Assembly: GCA_964388485.1 (NCBI GenBank)
Contig: CAYMAS010000008.1
Coordinates: 1-64,000 of the forward strand
From: JBCDKH01 sp964388485
Lineage (GTDB): Bacteria > Planctomycetota > Phycisphaerae > Tepidisphaerales > Tepidisphaeraceae
DNA: 64,000 bases
Direction of reading: 5' to 3'
Shown here piece by piece: positions 35,137 through 46,100 of this stretch (position 1 is its first letter; every line of letters starts with the position of its first letter). A program made the position numbers and the translations under genes. A model generated the notes under the pieces. The model saw only the letters and a program-made list of their open reading frames with translations. It made no database searches and was not told the DNA's origin.

Positions 35137-35628
35137 TTAGGTGACGTCGTCTACTGGCGACGAATCGTCCGGTGTCTCCGCTTCGTGAACCGCCTTCGCC
35201 CCCGCGGCGGCTCCACCAGCGCTGGTGACCGCCGTCAGCAAAGATCGCACGATCATCGGCTTGAGCATTCGAAACCCGAACCCGAAGGCTCGCTTGCCGA
35301 ATCCTCCACTGGAACCGCCCTTGACCGTCGCGGCCTTGGCTTCCAGACGAGCCGCACGCTCCAGGATCCGCAGCCGCTTGGCTGCCTGCTGCGTCGGGCT
35401 CGGCACCACAATCAACGCCGCCACCAGGCCCAGTCCCGCCGCAATGCCGGTCGTAGCGAGCGGGTGCTGCTTGACGAGACGCCCGGGTTCCACCGCGTGC
35501 TTGAGGTGCGTCGCTAGGTCGCTGCCCGCGGCGGTCATCGCCAGACGCGCGTGCTTGGCCTCGTGACGCAGCACCCGGCCTTGGCCGGCATGGGGGGAAA
35601 GCTCGTTTGCTTGGTCGATCTCAGGCAT
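35137..35628 (-). CDS. Unknown membrane-associated protein in yqjDEK-like cluster
   Basis: 163 residues. One hydrophobic helix at about 59-76 (ATTGIAAGLGLVAALIVVP) follows an amphipathic N-terminal part; a second weaker segment lies near 125-143 (VRSLLTAVTSAGGAAAGAKA). The PLATTGIAAGLGLVAA stretch resembles the membrane end of DUF883/YqjD proteins. A ribosome site AGGAGG lies before ATG 35628. The gene overlaps the holin-X-like gene by 8 bases and occupies the place of yqjK in E. coli. Confidence 0.5.
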   Translation of the reverse strand: MPEIDQANELSPHAGQGRVLRHEAKHARLAMTAAGSDLATHLKHAVEPGRLVKQHPLATTGIAAGLGLVAALIVVPSPTQQAAKRLRILERAARLEAKAATVKGGSSGGFGKRAFGFGFRMLKPMIVRSLLTAVTSAGGAAAGAKAVHEAETPDDSSPVDDVT

Positions 35629-36142
35629 CGTTGGCCTCCTTCGTGACTTGAGCCTGCCGGGCCCGGACCTCGGCGTCAGTGCCGAACGATGCCCGCTGCC
35701 TCGCCAGCCGCTCCTCGTAGGCCTTGCGAGCCGAGGCCGCTCCCGAAGAGGCGATCATCTTGATGCCGATCCAGACGATCAGCGGGGCCCCGATCGCCCC
35801 GACGAGGCCGACCAGCACGTAGCCGAGCCAGCCCCAGCCGTCGGGCATGGGTGCCGCCAACGCCATCGCCAAGCCGACGACCAGCAACGCAGTTGCCGTA
35901 ACGAGGGCCGTGATGCCGATGAGGGCCACGACGGCCAGCAGCACCAGCAGCAGCACCAGCCGCTTGATCGAATACGCGACCCCGCCCAGCTTGGCCGAGA
36001 CGTACTGCGACGCGTACGCCAGCATCTCCCTGGCCGCCGAACCCGCGTCGCGGAGGTCGTCCACCGGCGTCCGGGGTGATGGCGGTGGGGGTGGCGGGGG
36101 TGGTGGGGGATTCGGGATGGGGTCAGCGGCAGGGTCTGCCAT
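35621..36142 (-). CDS. Phage-holin-superfamily III / holin-X (YqjE-like) membrane protein
   Basis: 173 residues. A run of proline (about residues 11-21) is followed by a soluble helix (LRDAGSAAREMLAYASQYVSAKL) and two adjacent membrane hairpins (RLVLLLVLLAVVALIGITALV; LGYVLVGLVGAIGAPLIVWIG), the layout of YqjE/holin-X proteins. The C-terminus is a charged coil (RKAYEERLARQRASF). Probably an inner-membrane stress or envelope protein. It is in one operon with its two neighbours. Confidence 0.6.
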   Translation of the reverse strand: MADPAADPIPNPPPPPPPPPPSPRTPVDDLRDAGSAAREMLAYASQYVSAKLGGVAYSIKRLVLLLVLLAVVALIGITALVTATALLVVGLAMALAAPMPDGWGWLGYVLVGLVGAIGAPLIVWIGIKMIASSGAASARKAYEERLARQRASFGTDAEVRARQAQVTKEANDA

Positions 36143-36173
36143 TGAGGTGGAGAGTCGCGAGGGTGAAGAAGGA

Positions 36174-36245
36174 CCGGCTATCGGTTGATTTTGATGCCCG
36201 GCTATCGGTTGATTTTGATGCCCGGCTATCGCTTGATTTTGATGC
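36174..36245. repeat. Three tandem copies of a 24-bp unit spanning a stop codon
   Basis: Units at 36174-36197, 36198-36221 and 36222-36245 read CCGGCTATCGGTTGATTTTG plus ATGC, with one G-to-C difference in the third. The last unit contains the real stop and final codons (GIKIKR) of the gene at 36226-36480, so the gene tail plus stop has been copied twice downstream. Confidence 0.93.
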
Positions 36246-36480
36246 CCAGCAGCGAACCGACGCCCGCCGCCACGGCCAACGCGGTGAGGGGCCGATCACG
36301 AATGACGCGTTGGAGCCCACTGATCAAAGCGGGCCCGGGATTCTGAGTCGCCCGCTCGCCGGCTTCGAGCGGATCGCCAGCTGCTGGGGCGGTGAGCGAA
36401 TCGTCCGCAACAGGCACCGCCGGCTGGACGGGAGGCGACGGGATCTCGGATGTCGGCGGGATTTTGTACGAGGCCGGCAT
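36226..36480 (-). CDS. DUF883 / ElaB-YqjD-like small membrane-anchored protein
   Basis: 84 residues from ATG 36480; the much longer open frame upstream is not protein-like. The C-terminus (RVIRDRPLTALAVAAGVGSLLGIKIKR without its last residues) has the D-R-P…A-A-G-x-G-x-L-L-G pattern of ElaB/YqjD, which tether ribosomes to the inner membrane in stationary phase in E. coli. The proline-rich N-terminal half differs from that family. First gene of the three-gene operon. Confidence 0.55.
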   Translation of the reverse strand: MPASYKIPPTSEIPSPPVQPAVPVADDSLTAPAAGDPLEAGERATQNPGPALISGLQRVIRDRPLTALAVAAGVGSLLGIKIKR

Positions 36481-36651
36481 CGCAGCCAACCTAACGCCAG
36501 CCCGACCCAAGCGGCAACCCGTGACGTGTTGCGGCTCGACGTGTTGCCGCTGTGCGTCGGAAACCGGATGTTGCCGACCGCTCGCGAATCGGTACATTGC
36601 CGCGACGGCACGAGGAGGTGCCACCAGCCCGTTCGGGCGATGTAAAGAGTT

Positions 36652-37095
36652 ATGGGCATCCGCGAACAGATCAACGAGAAACCCGCCGTCGCCACCGGCA
36701 TCACGGCTGGCGTGCTGTTCCTGTCCCTGCTCTTCATGCTCTACCAGCTGGGCTTCTTCAGCAGCGGACCCAGCGTCGCGGAGGTCTGGTACTGGGAAGG
36801 CGGCGACGAGTACCGCGTCGGTGAGCTCACCGAAATGTACGAAGACGACTCCGCCTCCCTGATCCGGGCTCACCGGTACGTTTTCGAGGAAGGCGGCGAA
36901 CCGTTCGTGCTCTACCTCAGCCGCGTCGCTCGCGACGGATCCAGCGAAGAATACGGGGGCTACGACTTCCTCGAAGTCCGCACCAGTGCCGATCCGACCT
37001 GGATTCCCATGGACAGCGAAGCCGGCTACCAGATCACGACGCCCCCCGTCGGGCCGAACGGCGGCCGGGCCATCGAGTTCACGCCCGACGATTGA
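36652..37095 (+). CDS. Single-pass membrane protein of unknown function
   Basis: 147 residues. N-terminal membrane anchor (ATGITAGVLFLSLLFMLYQLG) and an exported domain of about 110 residues rich in acidic and aromatic residues (AEVWYWEGGDEYRVGELTEMY, PFVLYLSRVARDGSSEEYGG). No family recognised. Codon use matches the neighbours. Alone on its strand. Confidence 0.6.
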   Translation: MGIREQINEKPAVATGITAGVLFLSLLFMLYQLGFFSSGPSVAEVWYWEGGDEYRVGELTEMYEDDSASLIRAHRYVFEEGGEPFVLYLSRVARDGSSEEYGGYDFLEVRTSADPTWIPMDSEAGYQITTPPVGPNGGRAIEFTPDD

Positions 37096-37191
37096 TCCTC
37101 GCCGGACGATGAGCGACAGGTTGACGCGTTGCGCTTCGGCGGCCGCCGAGGGTGGCTCTCGGCGTTGCCGCGGCGGCAGGGTCGGAGGCCG

Positions 37192-37274
37192 GCGCTCCAC
37201 GTGGAGCGCGCGAAACGTCGATTGGCCACGCCGGCGGGGGTCGATCGGGTGGGCGGCGCTCCACGTGGAGCGCC
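37192..37274. repeat. Two copies of a CTCCACGTGGAG palindrome in a 336-base gene-free gap
   Basis: Perfect palindromes GCGCTCCACGTGGAGCGC at 37192-37209 and GGCGCTCCACGTGGAGCGCC at 37255-37274, about 64 bases apart. The gap 37096-37431 lies between convergent genes and holds nothing else I can identify. They may be tandem hairpins acting as terminators, or protein-binding sites. Confidence 0.7.
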
Positions 37275-37431
37275 GCGACACGTCCGGCGGCGGTCATGGA
37301 CGTACAGAAACCAGTCGCAAAAACCCTCGCCAGATGCAGGTCGCGTGCAGATTCCGCCCGCCAAAGTTCAGGCGGCGGTCGGGTTTTGGATCGTCTCATG
37401 GGACGACAGGATGTCACAGCACCCTGAACCC

Positions 37432-38442
37432 TCAACCCGGATCCCGACCCTCCAGCAACGCCGTCGCCCGTCGGATCGCCTCGGGCAACGCCTCCGCCAC
37501 CTCCGCGTACCGCACGTCCATCGGCCGAATCGCCGACTCACCACCCGACCGCGTGCTGCCGAGGAGGAAGCCGCTGTCGATAAGCTGCTGCTCCACCGCC
37601 GCGGACGCGAGATAATCGACTAGCTGCTGCGCCCGCGGATCGACGGTCCCAGGCTGGCGAACAAGGGCGACCGTCGTCGGAATCGTCAGCGTGCCCAGGC
37701 CGCCCTCACCCTGATCCAGCACGATCGCCCGCAACCCGGCATCGAGGTTGTCGTTGGCGGCGAAGACGTCGTCGTTGTCCGTCAGGCCCAGATCCGCGTC
37801 GCCGACCGCCACGGCTTCGGCGGCGTGAGAGTTGCCCGCGACGAGCCGAGCCCCATTAGCGTGCAGCCGCCGGAACAAGTCGTCTGCCGCCTCCGTGCCG
37901 ACCGTCGCGTAAATCGCCGCCACGTGGCTGCCGGTCGTTCCCGCAGTCGGCCTTGCGATGACGACCCGGTCCCGGAACCGCTCGTCCGCCAGATCCTCCA
38001 TCGTCAGCTCCGCCGGCCCGTCTTCGTCCACCGCTACGACCCGCGCCCGCACGCCGTTGCCGTGCCACCTCGCATCAGGATCCGCGTACGTCGGCAACAA
38101 GGCCGCCACCCCCGCCACCCCCGCCACCCCCGCCGGCACGTACGGCACAAAGAGCCCCTCGTCCGCCAGCCGAATCGTGCGGAACGGCTCGTTGCCCCAC
38201 CAAACGTCCGCCACCGGCCGGTCCCGCTCCGCCCGCAACCGCTCGGCCAGGCCGACGCTCTTGGTCGCCTCGGTATCGGTCACGAGCCGGACAGCGATGC
38301 CGGTGTCGCGGGTGAAGGCTTCGAGCACCGGCTCGCTGTACCGGCTGTCGACGCTCGTGTAGAGCACGACCGGGTCACTCGCCTCCTCACCACAGCCGAG
38401 AAGCCCGAAGGTCAGGAGCACCGACAGGAACAGACGCTTCAT
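37432..38442 (-). CDS. Solute-binding lipoprotein, iron(III) / FbpA-like ABC family
   Basis: 336 residues from ATG 38442. A lipoprotein signal (RLFLSVLLTFGLLGCGEE, lipobox L-L-G-C) precedes the binding-protein fold: VVLYTSVDSRYSEPVLEAFTR, DVWWGNEPFRTIRLADEGLF, ARPTAGTTGSHVAAIYA and a late VDYLASAAVEQQLI. This is the AfuA/FbpA pattern for ferric iron or related anions. A GVAGVAGVA run comes from a 9-base microrepeat at about 38103-38132. No permease or ATPase lies beside it, so it may use a distant transporter. Confidence 0.78.
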   Translation of the reverse strand: MKRLFLSVLLTFGLLGCGEEASDPVVLYTSVDSRYSEPVLEAFTRDTGIAVRLVTDTEATKSVGLAERLRAERDRPVADVWWGNEPFRTIRLADEGLFVPYVPAGVAGVAGVAALLPTYADPDARWHGNGVRARVVAVDEDGPAELTMEDLADERFRDRVVIARPTAGTTGSHVAAIYATVGTEAADDLFRRLHANGARLVAGNSHAAEAVAVGDADLGLTDNDDVFAANDNLDAGLRAIVLDQGEGGLGTLTIPTTVALVRQPGTVDPRAQQLVDYLASAAVEQQLIDSGFLLGSTRSGGESAIRPMDVRYAEVAEALPEAIRRATALLEGRDPG

Positions 38443-38506
38443 AGCCGATGATAACGTGCGATGGACCGACTCGGCCGTGCAACGTCGCGTGGAGCGTCGA
38501 CGCTGT

Positions 38507-40040
38507 TCAGGCCGAGCGGCTGTTGTTGCCGAAGGTGCTGGCGACGCGGAGCACCGGCGGTTGGACCAAGGCCACCGCATCCAGCGGGGCGGCGTGGCGG
38601 ATCGCGAAGTCGATCGTATCGCCCGGCAGCAGCGTGACCTGCTGATCGCTCACATCCGTACGCGAGTCAAGCCGATCCGCAAAGAGGCAGACGTCGCGTA
38701 GCAGAGACCCGGCGGCACGTCGAACTTGGCGAGCGACCGTGGCGCGACTGCGACGGCCTCGACGTGCTCATCGAGCGTCTTGCCCGCCAGATCGACCCGG
38801 CGCAGCCGGCAGTTTGCCGCTGATCGGCAGGAACGGCGCGTGCGAGCGTGGGCCAGGCCGGTGGGCCGTGATAGCCGAACTCGGTGGCCATGCGTGGGTA
38901 GTGGCCCAGGTATCTGCGGTACTGACCGTCGCCGCCCCAGACGCGGAGCATGTTCATGTTCGCATCGCAGGCGAGCGTCACGCGATGCCGATACCGCTGG
39001 CGGGTGATGCGGTGCGGGAAGCAGTCGTCGGGAATCCAATTGGCCCCTTTGCAGTAGATCGGCTTGTCGTTGACGAGGAGCGTCATCGTCGCGCCGCGCT
39101 CGTCGGGAACGGGATTGCCGAATGCCTTGGGATCGGGCGACGTGTCGAGCCGGCTGGTGCGTAAGCCGATGCGACGGTGCCACGTTTGACTTGCGTCCGG
39201 GAGCGTGACGGTCAGGTCGTACAGCGGCTGCTCGCCGTGGCCCAGCGGCCACCATAACGCCGGCGACGCAGCCCTGAAGGTCAACGGCGACTCGCCTTCG
39301 ATCGTCTCGTCGAACCCGTGGCCGCTGAGCCGGGCGACGACTGGCCGCGTCTGCCCTTCGAGATCGACGTGCACCTCGACTTGTGCGAAATCCGCCGATG
39401 GAAGCGTCACCCGAGGCCGAACGCTTGCCAGTCGCGTCGCGTCCCACGCCTCGATGCGGATCGGCCGCCAGATGCCGCTCGTCGGTACTTCCGGGCCCCA
39501 GTCCCAGCCGAAGTTGCAGGCCATCTTGCGGACGTGGTTGTACGGATGCCGCCGTCCTGGAACGCCGCCTCGGTGAGGCAGTGACCCTTGTTCGGCTTCC
39601 TGCCGCCTCGCGAAGGGCACCGGCGCCGCAAACTTGATCGCCAGTCGGTTGTCGCCTTCGGCGAGCATCGGCCTGATGTTGAACCGGTGAACGACGTACA
39701 TGTTGTCCGCCTTGCCGATCAATTCGCCGTTGAGCGTGAGCGTCGCGAACGTGTCGAGGCCGTCGCAGACGAGCTCCACGTGCTCCGCCTTCAGCAGGGA
39801 GGCGTCGAGAAAGAAGGTCGTCTCGTACCGCCACGTCGTATGGCCGATCCAGTGCTGCTTGAGCTCGTTGCCGGCGACGTACGGGTCATCGATCAGGCCA
39901 GCGGCCAGAAGGTCGGTGTGGATGCAACCCGGCACGGTGGCCCCCATGCTCGTGTTCTTCTGAAACACCTGCTTCAAGGGCTCCGGCACGTTGTCGGGCC
40001 CGTCGACGAGGTGCAGCGTCCACGAATCAGAAAGGGTCAC
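38507..40040 (-). pseudogene. Broken GH2 beta-mannosidase with frameshifts and internal deletion
   Basis: From GTG 40040 (after AGGA) the GH2 sugar-binding domain is clear: TLSDSWTLHLVDG, GATVPGCIHTDLLAAGLIDDPYVAG, VCDGLDTFATLTLNGE, RKMACNFGWDWGP, then KGANWIPDDCFPHR and NMLRVWGGDG. After that the sequence jumps to YLGHYPRMATEFGYHGPPAW, so the catalytic barrel centre is deleted. A frameshift then gives LAGKTLDEHVEAVAVAPRSLAKFDVPPG, and another gives DVSDQQVTLLPGDTIDFAIRH up to TGA 38507-38509, the normal C-terminal Ig-like end. It is not expected to be active. A weak AACGTT palindrome remains in front. Confidence 0.83.
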
Positions 40041-40064
40041 GGTCTTCCTGAGGAGCAACGTAGG

Positions 40065-40076
40065 CAAAACGTTGCG
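40065..40076. promoter_or_regulatory. Weak AACGTT operator before the GH2 remnant
   Basis: CAAAACGTTGCG has a complete right half (AACGTTGC) and a damaged left half compared with TGCAACGTTGCA. It lies 25 bases before the GTG start chosen for the broken GH2 gene. Confidence 0.35.
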
Positions 40077-40118
40077 ACGGCCATGCCGGCTAGCCTCTTG
40101 GACCTATGTCTGAACGCA

Positions 40119-43100
40119 TCAGACGTCCAACGCATTGCCTTCGTCATCGAACAGACTCCTGATGGGCGAGGTGACGCCCAGAGCGCGTCCGGTATGCTCG
40201 ACTCGCTTGTCTTCGAAGGCATTGCCGGTTGACGCATCGGACGAACTCGAGGGCAGCCGGGTGACGCGTGTGAAGGTCGAGACCGGCTCCGCCGCGTCGG
40301 CGTCGGACAGCCGCATCCTGATGGTCACGCGGTCGTTGACCTGGACGTTGCCGAAGCCGGTGACGTATTGACCGTTGAGCGTCAACGAGTGGCCATCGGG
40401 GACGCGGTAGGTGACGTCGCGGGAGCCGGCGATCCAGTTGTCGACGATTTGGTGTCGCCGGATCGCCTGCGGGTCGAGGTTGTAATCGACGTTGGCCGCA
40501 TCCCATTGGTCACGAATGGAGCGGCCGTTGGAGTCGTTGCTGTCGAAGAGGTCGGTGCGGACGGTGATCGTTCGCTGGCCTCCGTTGACGGAGAGGACGC
40601 GACCGGACCGCCAGATGGAATCGGCTTCGTAGTAAGCCGCCCGTTCCTCGTCGCCGGTTGTGAAGTCGACGACGCGGATCCGCTCGGTCGGCACCACGCC
40701 GTTGCCGCCGGAGAGGTCGTCGAGCACGAGGACGAGTTCCTCCATGACGTTTCCGTCGCCGATGAAGCTGCCGTCGATGGTGATCCCGTTGCCGAGGTTT
40801 CGGGAGAAGGTTTCGGACAGCTGGTCGCCGCTTCGAGTGGTGATCTCGGGCCAGACGAAGTTGTGGTTCGGCGCGAGTCTGCTGAGGCGTGTGAAGGCGG
40901 CGACTTTTTCGCCGACGACGACGTCTGCCAACGAGCCGGCGTCTCTGTCGTCCTCGTAAACGGTGTGGGCGAGCTTGTCGAGGCGGAGCGATCGGCCTTG
41001 CCAATCGACCAGCACGTCGTCGCCGTCGATCGAGGTGACGGTCGCGTTGGCGAGCATCACGATCGGGTCGTCGGCCGAATCGGTCCGCCGTTGCTCGAGC
41101 GTCGACATCGTCGTATCGCCGGTCCCGCCTTGATCGAGCAGCTCGATCAGTTGGAACTCGGTGTCGTTGAAGTTGTTGACCGCTTGGAACGCACCGCCGC
41201 TGACGTCTTGGACGATGTTGTTCTCGTCGACGAGGTAGAAGATGTTCTGTCCGCCCCCGGCGAAGAGTCGGTCCTTGTAGAGCTGCTCGTTCGTATCGAT
41301 GTAGACGTCGATGTCGTCGATCTGCGGGTGCTGCACGAGCACCTGCGAGAGACGGCGAGCGCGTTCCTCTTCGTCCCACGAGTGATGCTGCTCGTCGGGC
41401 CCCTCGGTCTTCGTGTAGTCGTTGTAGTCTCTGGCAGCGTAGTAGAAGTCGTGAATGGTGGTGGCGGTGAACTTCCAGTCGATGGCGTCGCCGAAGTTGT
41501 CCAGCGCCAGCGGGATCATGCCGATGCCGCGGGCGAACGGGATGTCGGTGCCCGCATTGGAGAAGAGGATCAGCGGCTTTCCATCGCGTAACTCCTGCAC
41601 CGAGACGATCCCGGGTTCCGACGTCGGCCCCTCGAACTGCGACTTGACGGTCGCGACCGGCTTGCCCGACGCGTTGTTCGAAACGTCGAAAGCACGCATC
41701 GGCCAGAGGTACTCGAGCACGCCTTGCTCGGTCAGAGGCCGACGAAAGCCGACATCCGGCGTCCCGACCTCGTTGAACGTGCTCGACTGACGCACATCGT
41801 CGAACTCCCGCACGTGAAAGTCCGGCAGCGACTCGCCGATGAAGCGTTCTTCGGTCCCACTCACGCGGTCGAAGGCGAAGCCGACGACATTGTCTCGCAG
41901 ATCGAGCGGGTGCAGTCCGAGGTGGGCCGGCAGGAAGCTCTCGCCGCCCGATTTAGTGTTCTTGGCGATGCGGTAGTCGCTGATGTTCTGGACGTCCTCG
42001 CTCGTGAGCAGGCCGCTGACGTAGCCGTTGCGAAGGCTGGCGAGGCCGCGTGATTCGTCGACCTTCTCCGAAAGCATCAGGTCGCGATCTGCTTCGGCCT
42101 GGTCGAGCTCGGCGTCGGTCAGATTCAGTTCATCGGCGAGGTAATGATCGTGGCCGCCTCGCTCGACGTCGCGGCCGATGGCGTACCAGACGCCGACGAC
42201 GACGCTGCGAAAGGGCTCTTCGGCGGCGGTGAAGGGTTGGCCGTTGATGAACTTGTCGAGCAACTGCCGTCCGCCGCCGGTATCGATCCACGTCTCCAAC
42301 GCGGCGGCGGCTTGCGGATAGCGGCTGTCGGCGGCGGTGGTGTCGGCCGTGTCACGCGTCACATAAACACCCGCCGCCAACTGCAAGTCCGCCAGCAGGC
42401 CCGTCGGCTCCGGCTGCTGTTCGATCTGATCCACCCAGAACTGCGGCGTCTGCCCGTTGCCCGTCGGTGGCGGATCGCCACCGCCGCCGCCCGTCTTGCT
42501 GCTCTCGGGCACGTTGCCGCTGGGCGTATAGCTCGACGACGAGTGCAGGACGATCTGGTCGAAGTCGAAGCCGTTCTCCCGCATCCAGACGTTGATCGTG
42601 TGAACGCCGATGCTCGGCACGTTGACCGTGGCGACCGAGCCGTCCATCGTGTTCTGGTTCCAGTTGAAGTTCACGCCGTACCCGTTCATCTGGTCGGCGG
42701 TCGAGACGGCCGAGCCGTTGATGCCGACATGAAGGCTGTCGCTTTCGCCAGGATCGCTACCGCCGGCTCGGCCGTGGACCCAAACGTAGTGGGTGCCCGT
42801 GCGGTTGAACTCGACTTCGAAGTCGAGCCGCGGACTCTGCGACGACTCGTTGGCCTCGAACCGCTTCTGCGTGTCGTCCGGTCCGGCTTCCATGTGATTG
42901 CCGCCGTTGCCGCCGGACTTGCTGGTCCAGCTGTATGGATTGCGGGTCACGCTGTTGGCGAAGCTCTCGGCCTGCATCGAGACGAGGCCGCTGCTGTTCT
43001 GTTGGAATGCACCACTGCCGCCGGGGGTTCCGCCGCCCGTTCCGGCGAGCAGTTCGAGTTCGGCCAGTTGCACCAGGCCGGTGCCGCCCAGGCCGTTCTC

Positions 43101-46100
43101 GGTGCTGCCGTTGTTGTCGAGGATCTGAAGGCGGTACCGCTCGTAGGCCGTCGTGTTCGAGACGTCGAACGTCCGCGTCTGGAATCGGCTCGAGAAGGTC
43201 TCGTCGGTGAACGTCTGGCCGACGTTCGACCACGAGCCGCCGTTGGAGCCTTGGAGCACGAAGTCGCGTGGATCGCGTTCGGGCCGGTCGTTGGCGCTGG
43301 TGATCTTGAAACTCGTCACGACGTGCTTCGTGCTGCCGGCAAAGTCGTAGCTGAGCCAGGCGCCGCTGCTGGTCGTGTTGCCGAGCCACTTGGTCGACGT
43401 GTTGCCGTCGAATGCCTTGGCGGCCGACTCGTTGGCGACGGGTTCACTCGACGCCGCGGCCGATCCGCCGACCGCGACGTTGCCGACGCTGCCGCCGGAC
43501 GAGCCGCTGGGCGTGACTTCGATCCACTGGATCTTGGCGTTGCTGCCGCCGGTGCCTTGGCTGATCGTCAGCCGGCCGTCGGTGACGCTTACCGACCCGA
43601 CCAGCGTGTCGCGATTGTCCTGCCCGTCGGGATCGGCGAACAACGTGCCTTCGACGTTCAGCGAGTTGATCTGGTTGCTGTAGCTCGGATCGCCGGCACC
43701 GATGACGACGTCGTAGGTGCCGTTGGCCAGAGCCAGCTCCCAGGTGCGCGAGCTGCCGAGGGCGAAGTGGTTGAGCGTGTCCCACTTCTGATCGGCGTCG
43801 GCGTTGCGGTCACGGGTGTTGTTGTTCGACCCGCCGAGCCAGCCGTAGGTCTCGCCGTTGCGACTGCCATAGCTGCCGCCGGTGTCGGCGAGGTAGCCGC
43901 CAGGCGTCGAGACGCCGCCGGGTTGGAAGTTGATGCGGATCGGGTCGCCCGAACCGCCGCCGGTGGAGCCTTGCTTCTCGAAGGTGATGGCGTCGAGGTC
44001 GAAGCTGCCGCCGATGATTTCGAGACGAAGCACCTGCTCGCCGGCCGAAAGCGTCTTGTTCGACAAAGTCGTCGTCGTGAAGGTGTTCCAGCCGCCTGTG
44101 TTGGTGAGGTTGGTGAACGTGCCGAGCGTGCTGCCGTCGAGCTTGACGCGCACGTCGCCGGGGTTGCTCGATCCGCTGGCGTAATTCAGGACCAGGTCGT
44201 AGGTGCCGGCGTCCTGGACGTCGACGGTGTACTCGAGCCACTCGCCGCTTTCGTTGTACCCGACGGCGAGGTTGTTCGTAGCGCCGCTCTTGTTGCTGAT
44301 GTCGACGCCTTCGCCGGAGCGATAGCTGCTGTTGCCGCGATTATTGCCGTCGTCGTCGTTGTACGCGACGCCCTGGCCGCCGTTGTCGAAGTTTTCGAGT
44401 TGTAGAAGTGCGTTGTCATCGACGTCGAAGGCCGAGCCGCCGAATGGCGATTGCCCGGCCGGCGGCGGCGGGGCGTCGGAGTCGCCGTAGACGAAGCTGT
44501 TGCCGGCGAAGCCGACGTAGACGCGGCCGAAGACGTTCATGTCGCCGTTGAAGGCACGGACCTCATCGAGAATGCCGCCGGGGGCGTTGTCGATCTTGTC
44601 CCAGGTCTGGCCGTTGTCGATCGAGCGGTGGATCTCGGCTTTGCCGTCGACGAAGCCGTAGCCGAAGACGGTGGCGAAGTTGCTGCCGGGTGCGGCCTTG
44701 CCGAAGCCGACGTTGAGGGCCTGATCGAAGGGCCCGACCCGGTCCCACGTAACGCCGCCGTCGTTGCTGCGGTGCAGGCCGCCGTTGGTGCGGTTGTTGA
44801 TCTGGTCGACGTCGGCGATCCAGAGGTGGCCCTGTTTGTCGGGCATGGCCTTCATTCGGCCGTGGACGAAGTTGGACTGGAAGCCACCGGGCGGGTTGTC
44901 GTTAATCTTGGACCACGTTTCGCCGAAGTCGGTGCTTCGGTAGATGTCACCATTACCAGAGGTTCGCCAGGCGTAGAAGGTCGAGCCATCGACCGGGTCG
45001 GCGACAAGGAGCTTGGCGTGGTGGAAGTAGGAGCCAATGAGTCCGCCGGGCAAACCTGAAACCTTGTTCCACGAGTCGCCACGATTGTCGGTGTAGTAGG
45101 CCTCGGCACCGGTGCCGGGAATCCAGACCATGCGATCCACATTCGTGGAGCTGACAGCGATGTTGCCGTAGCGAAGGGCGTTCGGGTGATTCTCACTGGC
45201 ATCGCCCGAAATCTTGGGCACGCCGATGGAGTCGAAGACGTTCCAGGTTCGCCCGCCGTCGTCGCTCCAGCCGCTGTAGTGCGTCGGCGGGCGAGGAACA
45301 TTAGGCTTGTCCTGACTGATCATTACGACGAAGTTGGGGTTCTGGTGGCTGTAATCCAGATCCCAACCGTTCGAGAAGTCGTTGCCCTTGAACGTTCCCA
45401 GCCCGTTGGCTTCGGCATTATCGCGGATCAGGTGCTGGTCCGGGTAGACCTCCGGATCCTCGTGCACGAAGCCGCTGCGGTCCCAGACGCTGGTCACGAT
45501 GTCGCCGCCGGGCGGGGCGATGACATCGGTGGCGACCATCTCCTCGATGCCCGCCGAGATGCCGTTCCAGCCGATCCTGTTGTCGCTGAGATCGGTCGAA
45601 CGCCACACGCCGATGCCCTGGGCGAACCACATCCGGCCGTCGACGTGCGGGTCGAAGGCGATGTCGGCGGCGGACAGGTAGTTCTCGTTCGTCCACATGT
45701 GCCACGGCACGTCGGCCGAATTGCGCTCGAGGCCGGCCCTGTCCCAGGTGTCGGCACCGTCGGTGCTCCGGAACATCGTGTTGCCGCCGTTGACGACGTA
45801 GACGTCGTTCGTGTCGAACGGGTTGACGGCGATGTCGAGGTACGAGTCGCCGGCGTTGCGCGGCGTGACGTCGCGCCAGGTGCCGACGTTGGCATCGAAC
45901 TCCCACACGCTGCCGGCATTAATGTAGGTCGTTTCGCCGCTGTCTCCAAAGTCGCCGTCGTTATTGAGGTCTACTTGAATCCTCCAGTCAGGGTGGTTGC
46001 TTCGGCTGTCACTCGAAACGTACAGCTTGCGGTCGGCGGTGAACTCGGCATCACGCCAGTCGCGGCCGGTCTCGGGCTCGCCCGAGCCGCCGGAGATCTT

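Noticed and set aside
38103..38132. Short GC-rich direct repeats as a possible CRISPR or minisatellite
   Set aside because: They are 9-base in-frame units coding Gly-Val-Ala in the lipoprotein, with no spacers.
38478..38489. TGCAACGTCGCG upstream of the iron-binding lipoprotein gene
   Set aside because: Two mismatches to the AACGTT palindrome and inside the tail of the GH2 remnant; not counted as a site.
40041..40067. TTG start at 40067 for the GH2 remnant
   Set aside because: It would overlap the operator-like site; GTG at 40040 has AGGA at suitable spacing and fits the family N-terminus.
42144..44405. 753-residue open frame on the plus strand opposite the giant GH74
   Set aside because: Composition is that of an antisense shadow (Val/Ala/Arg-rich, no domain) while the minus strand encodes clear modules.
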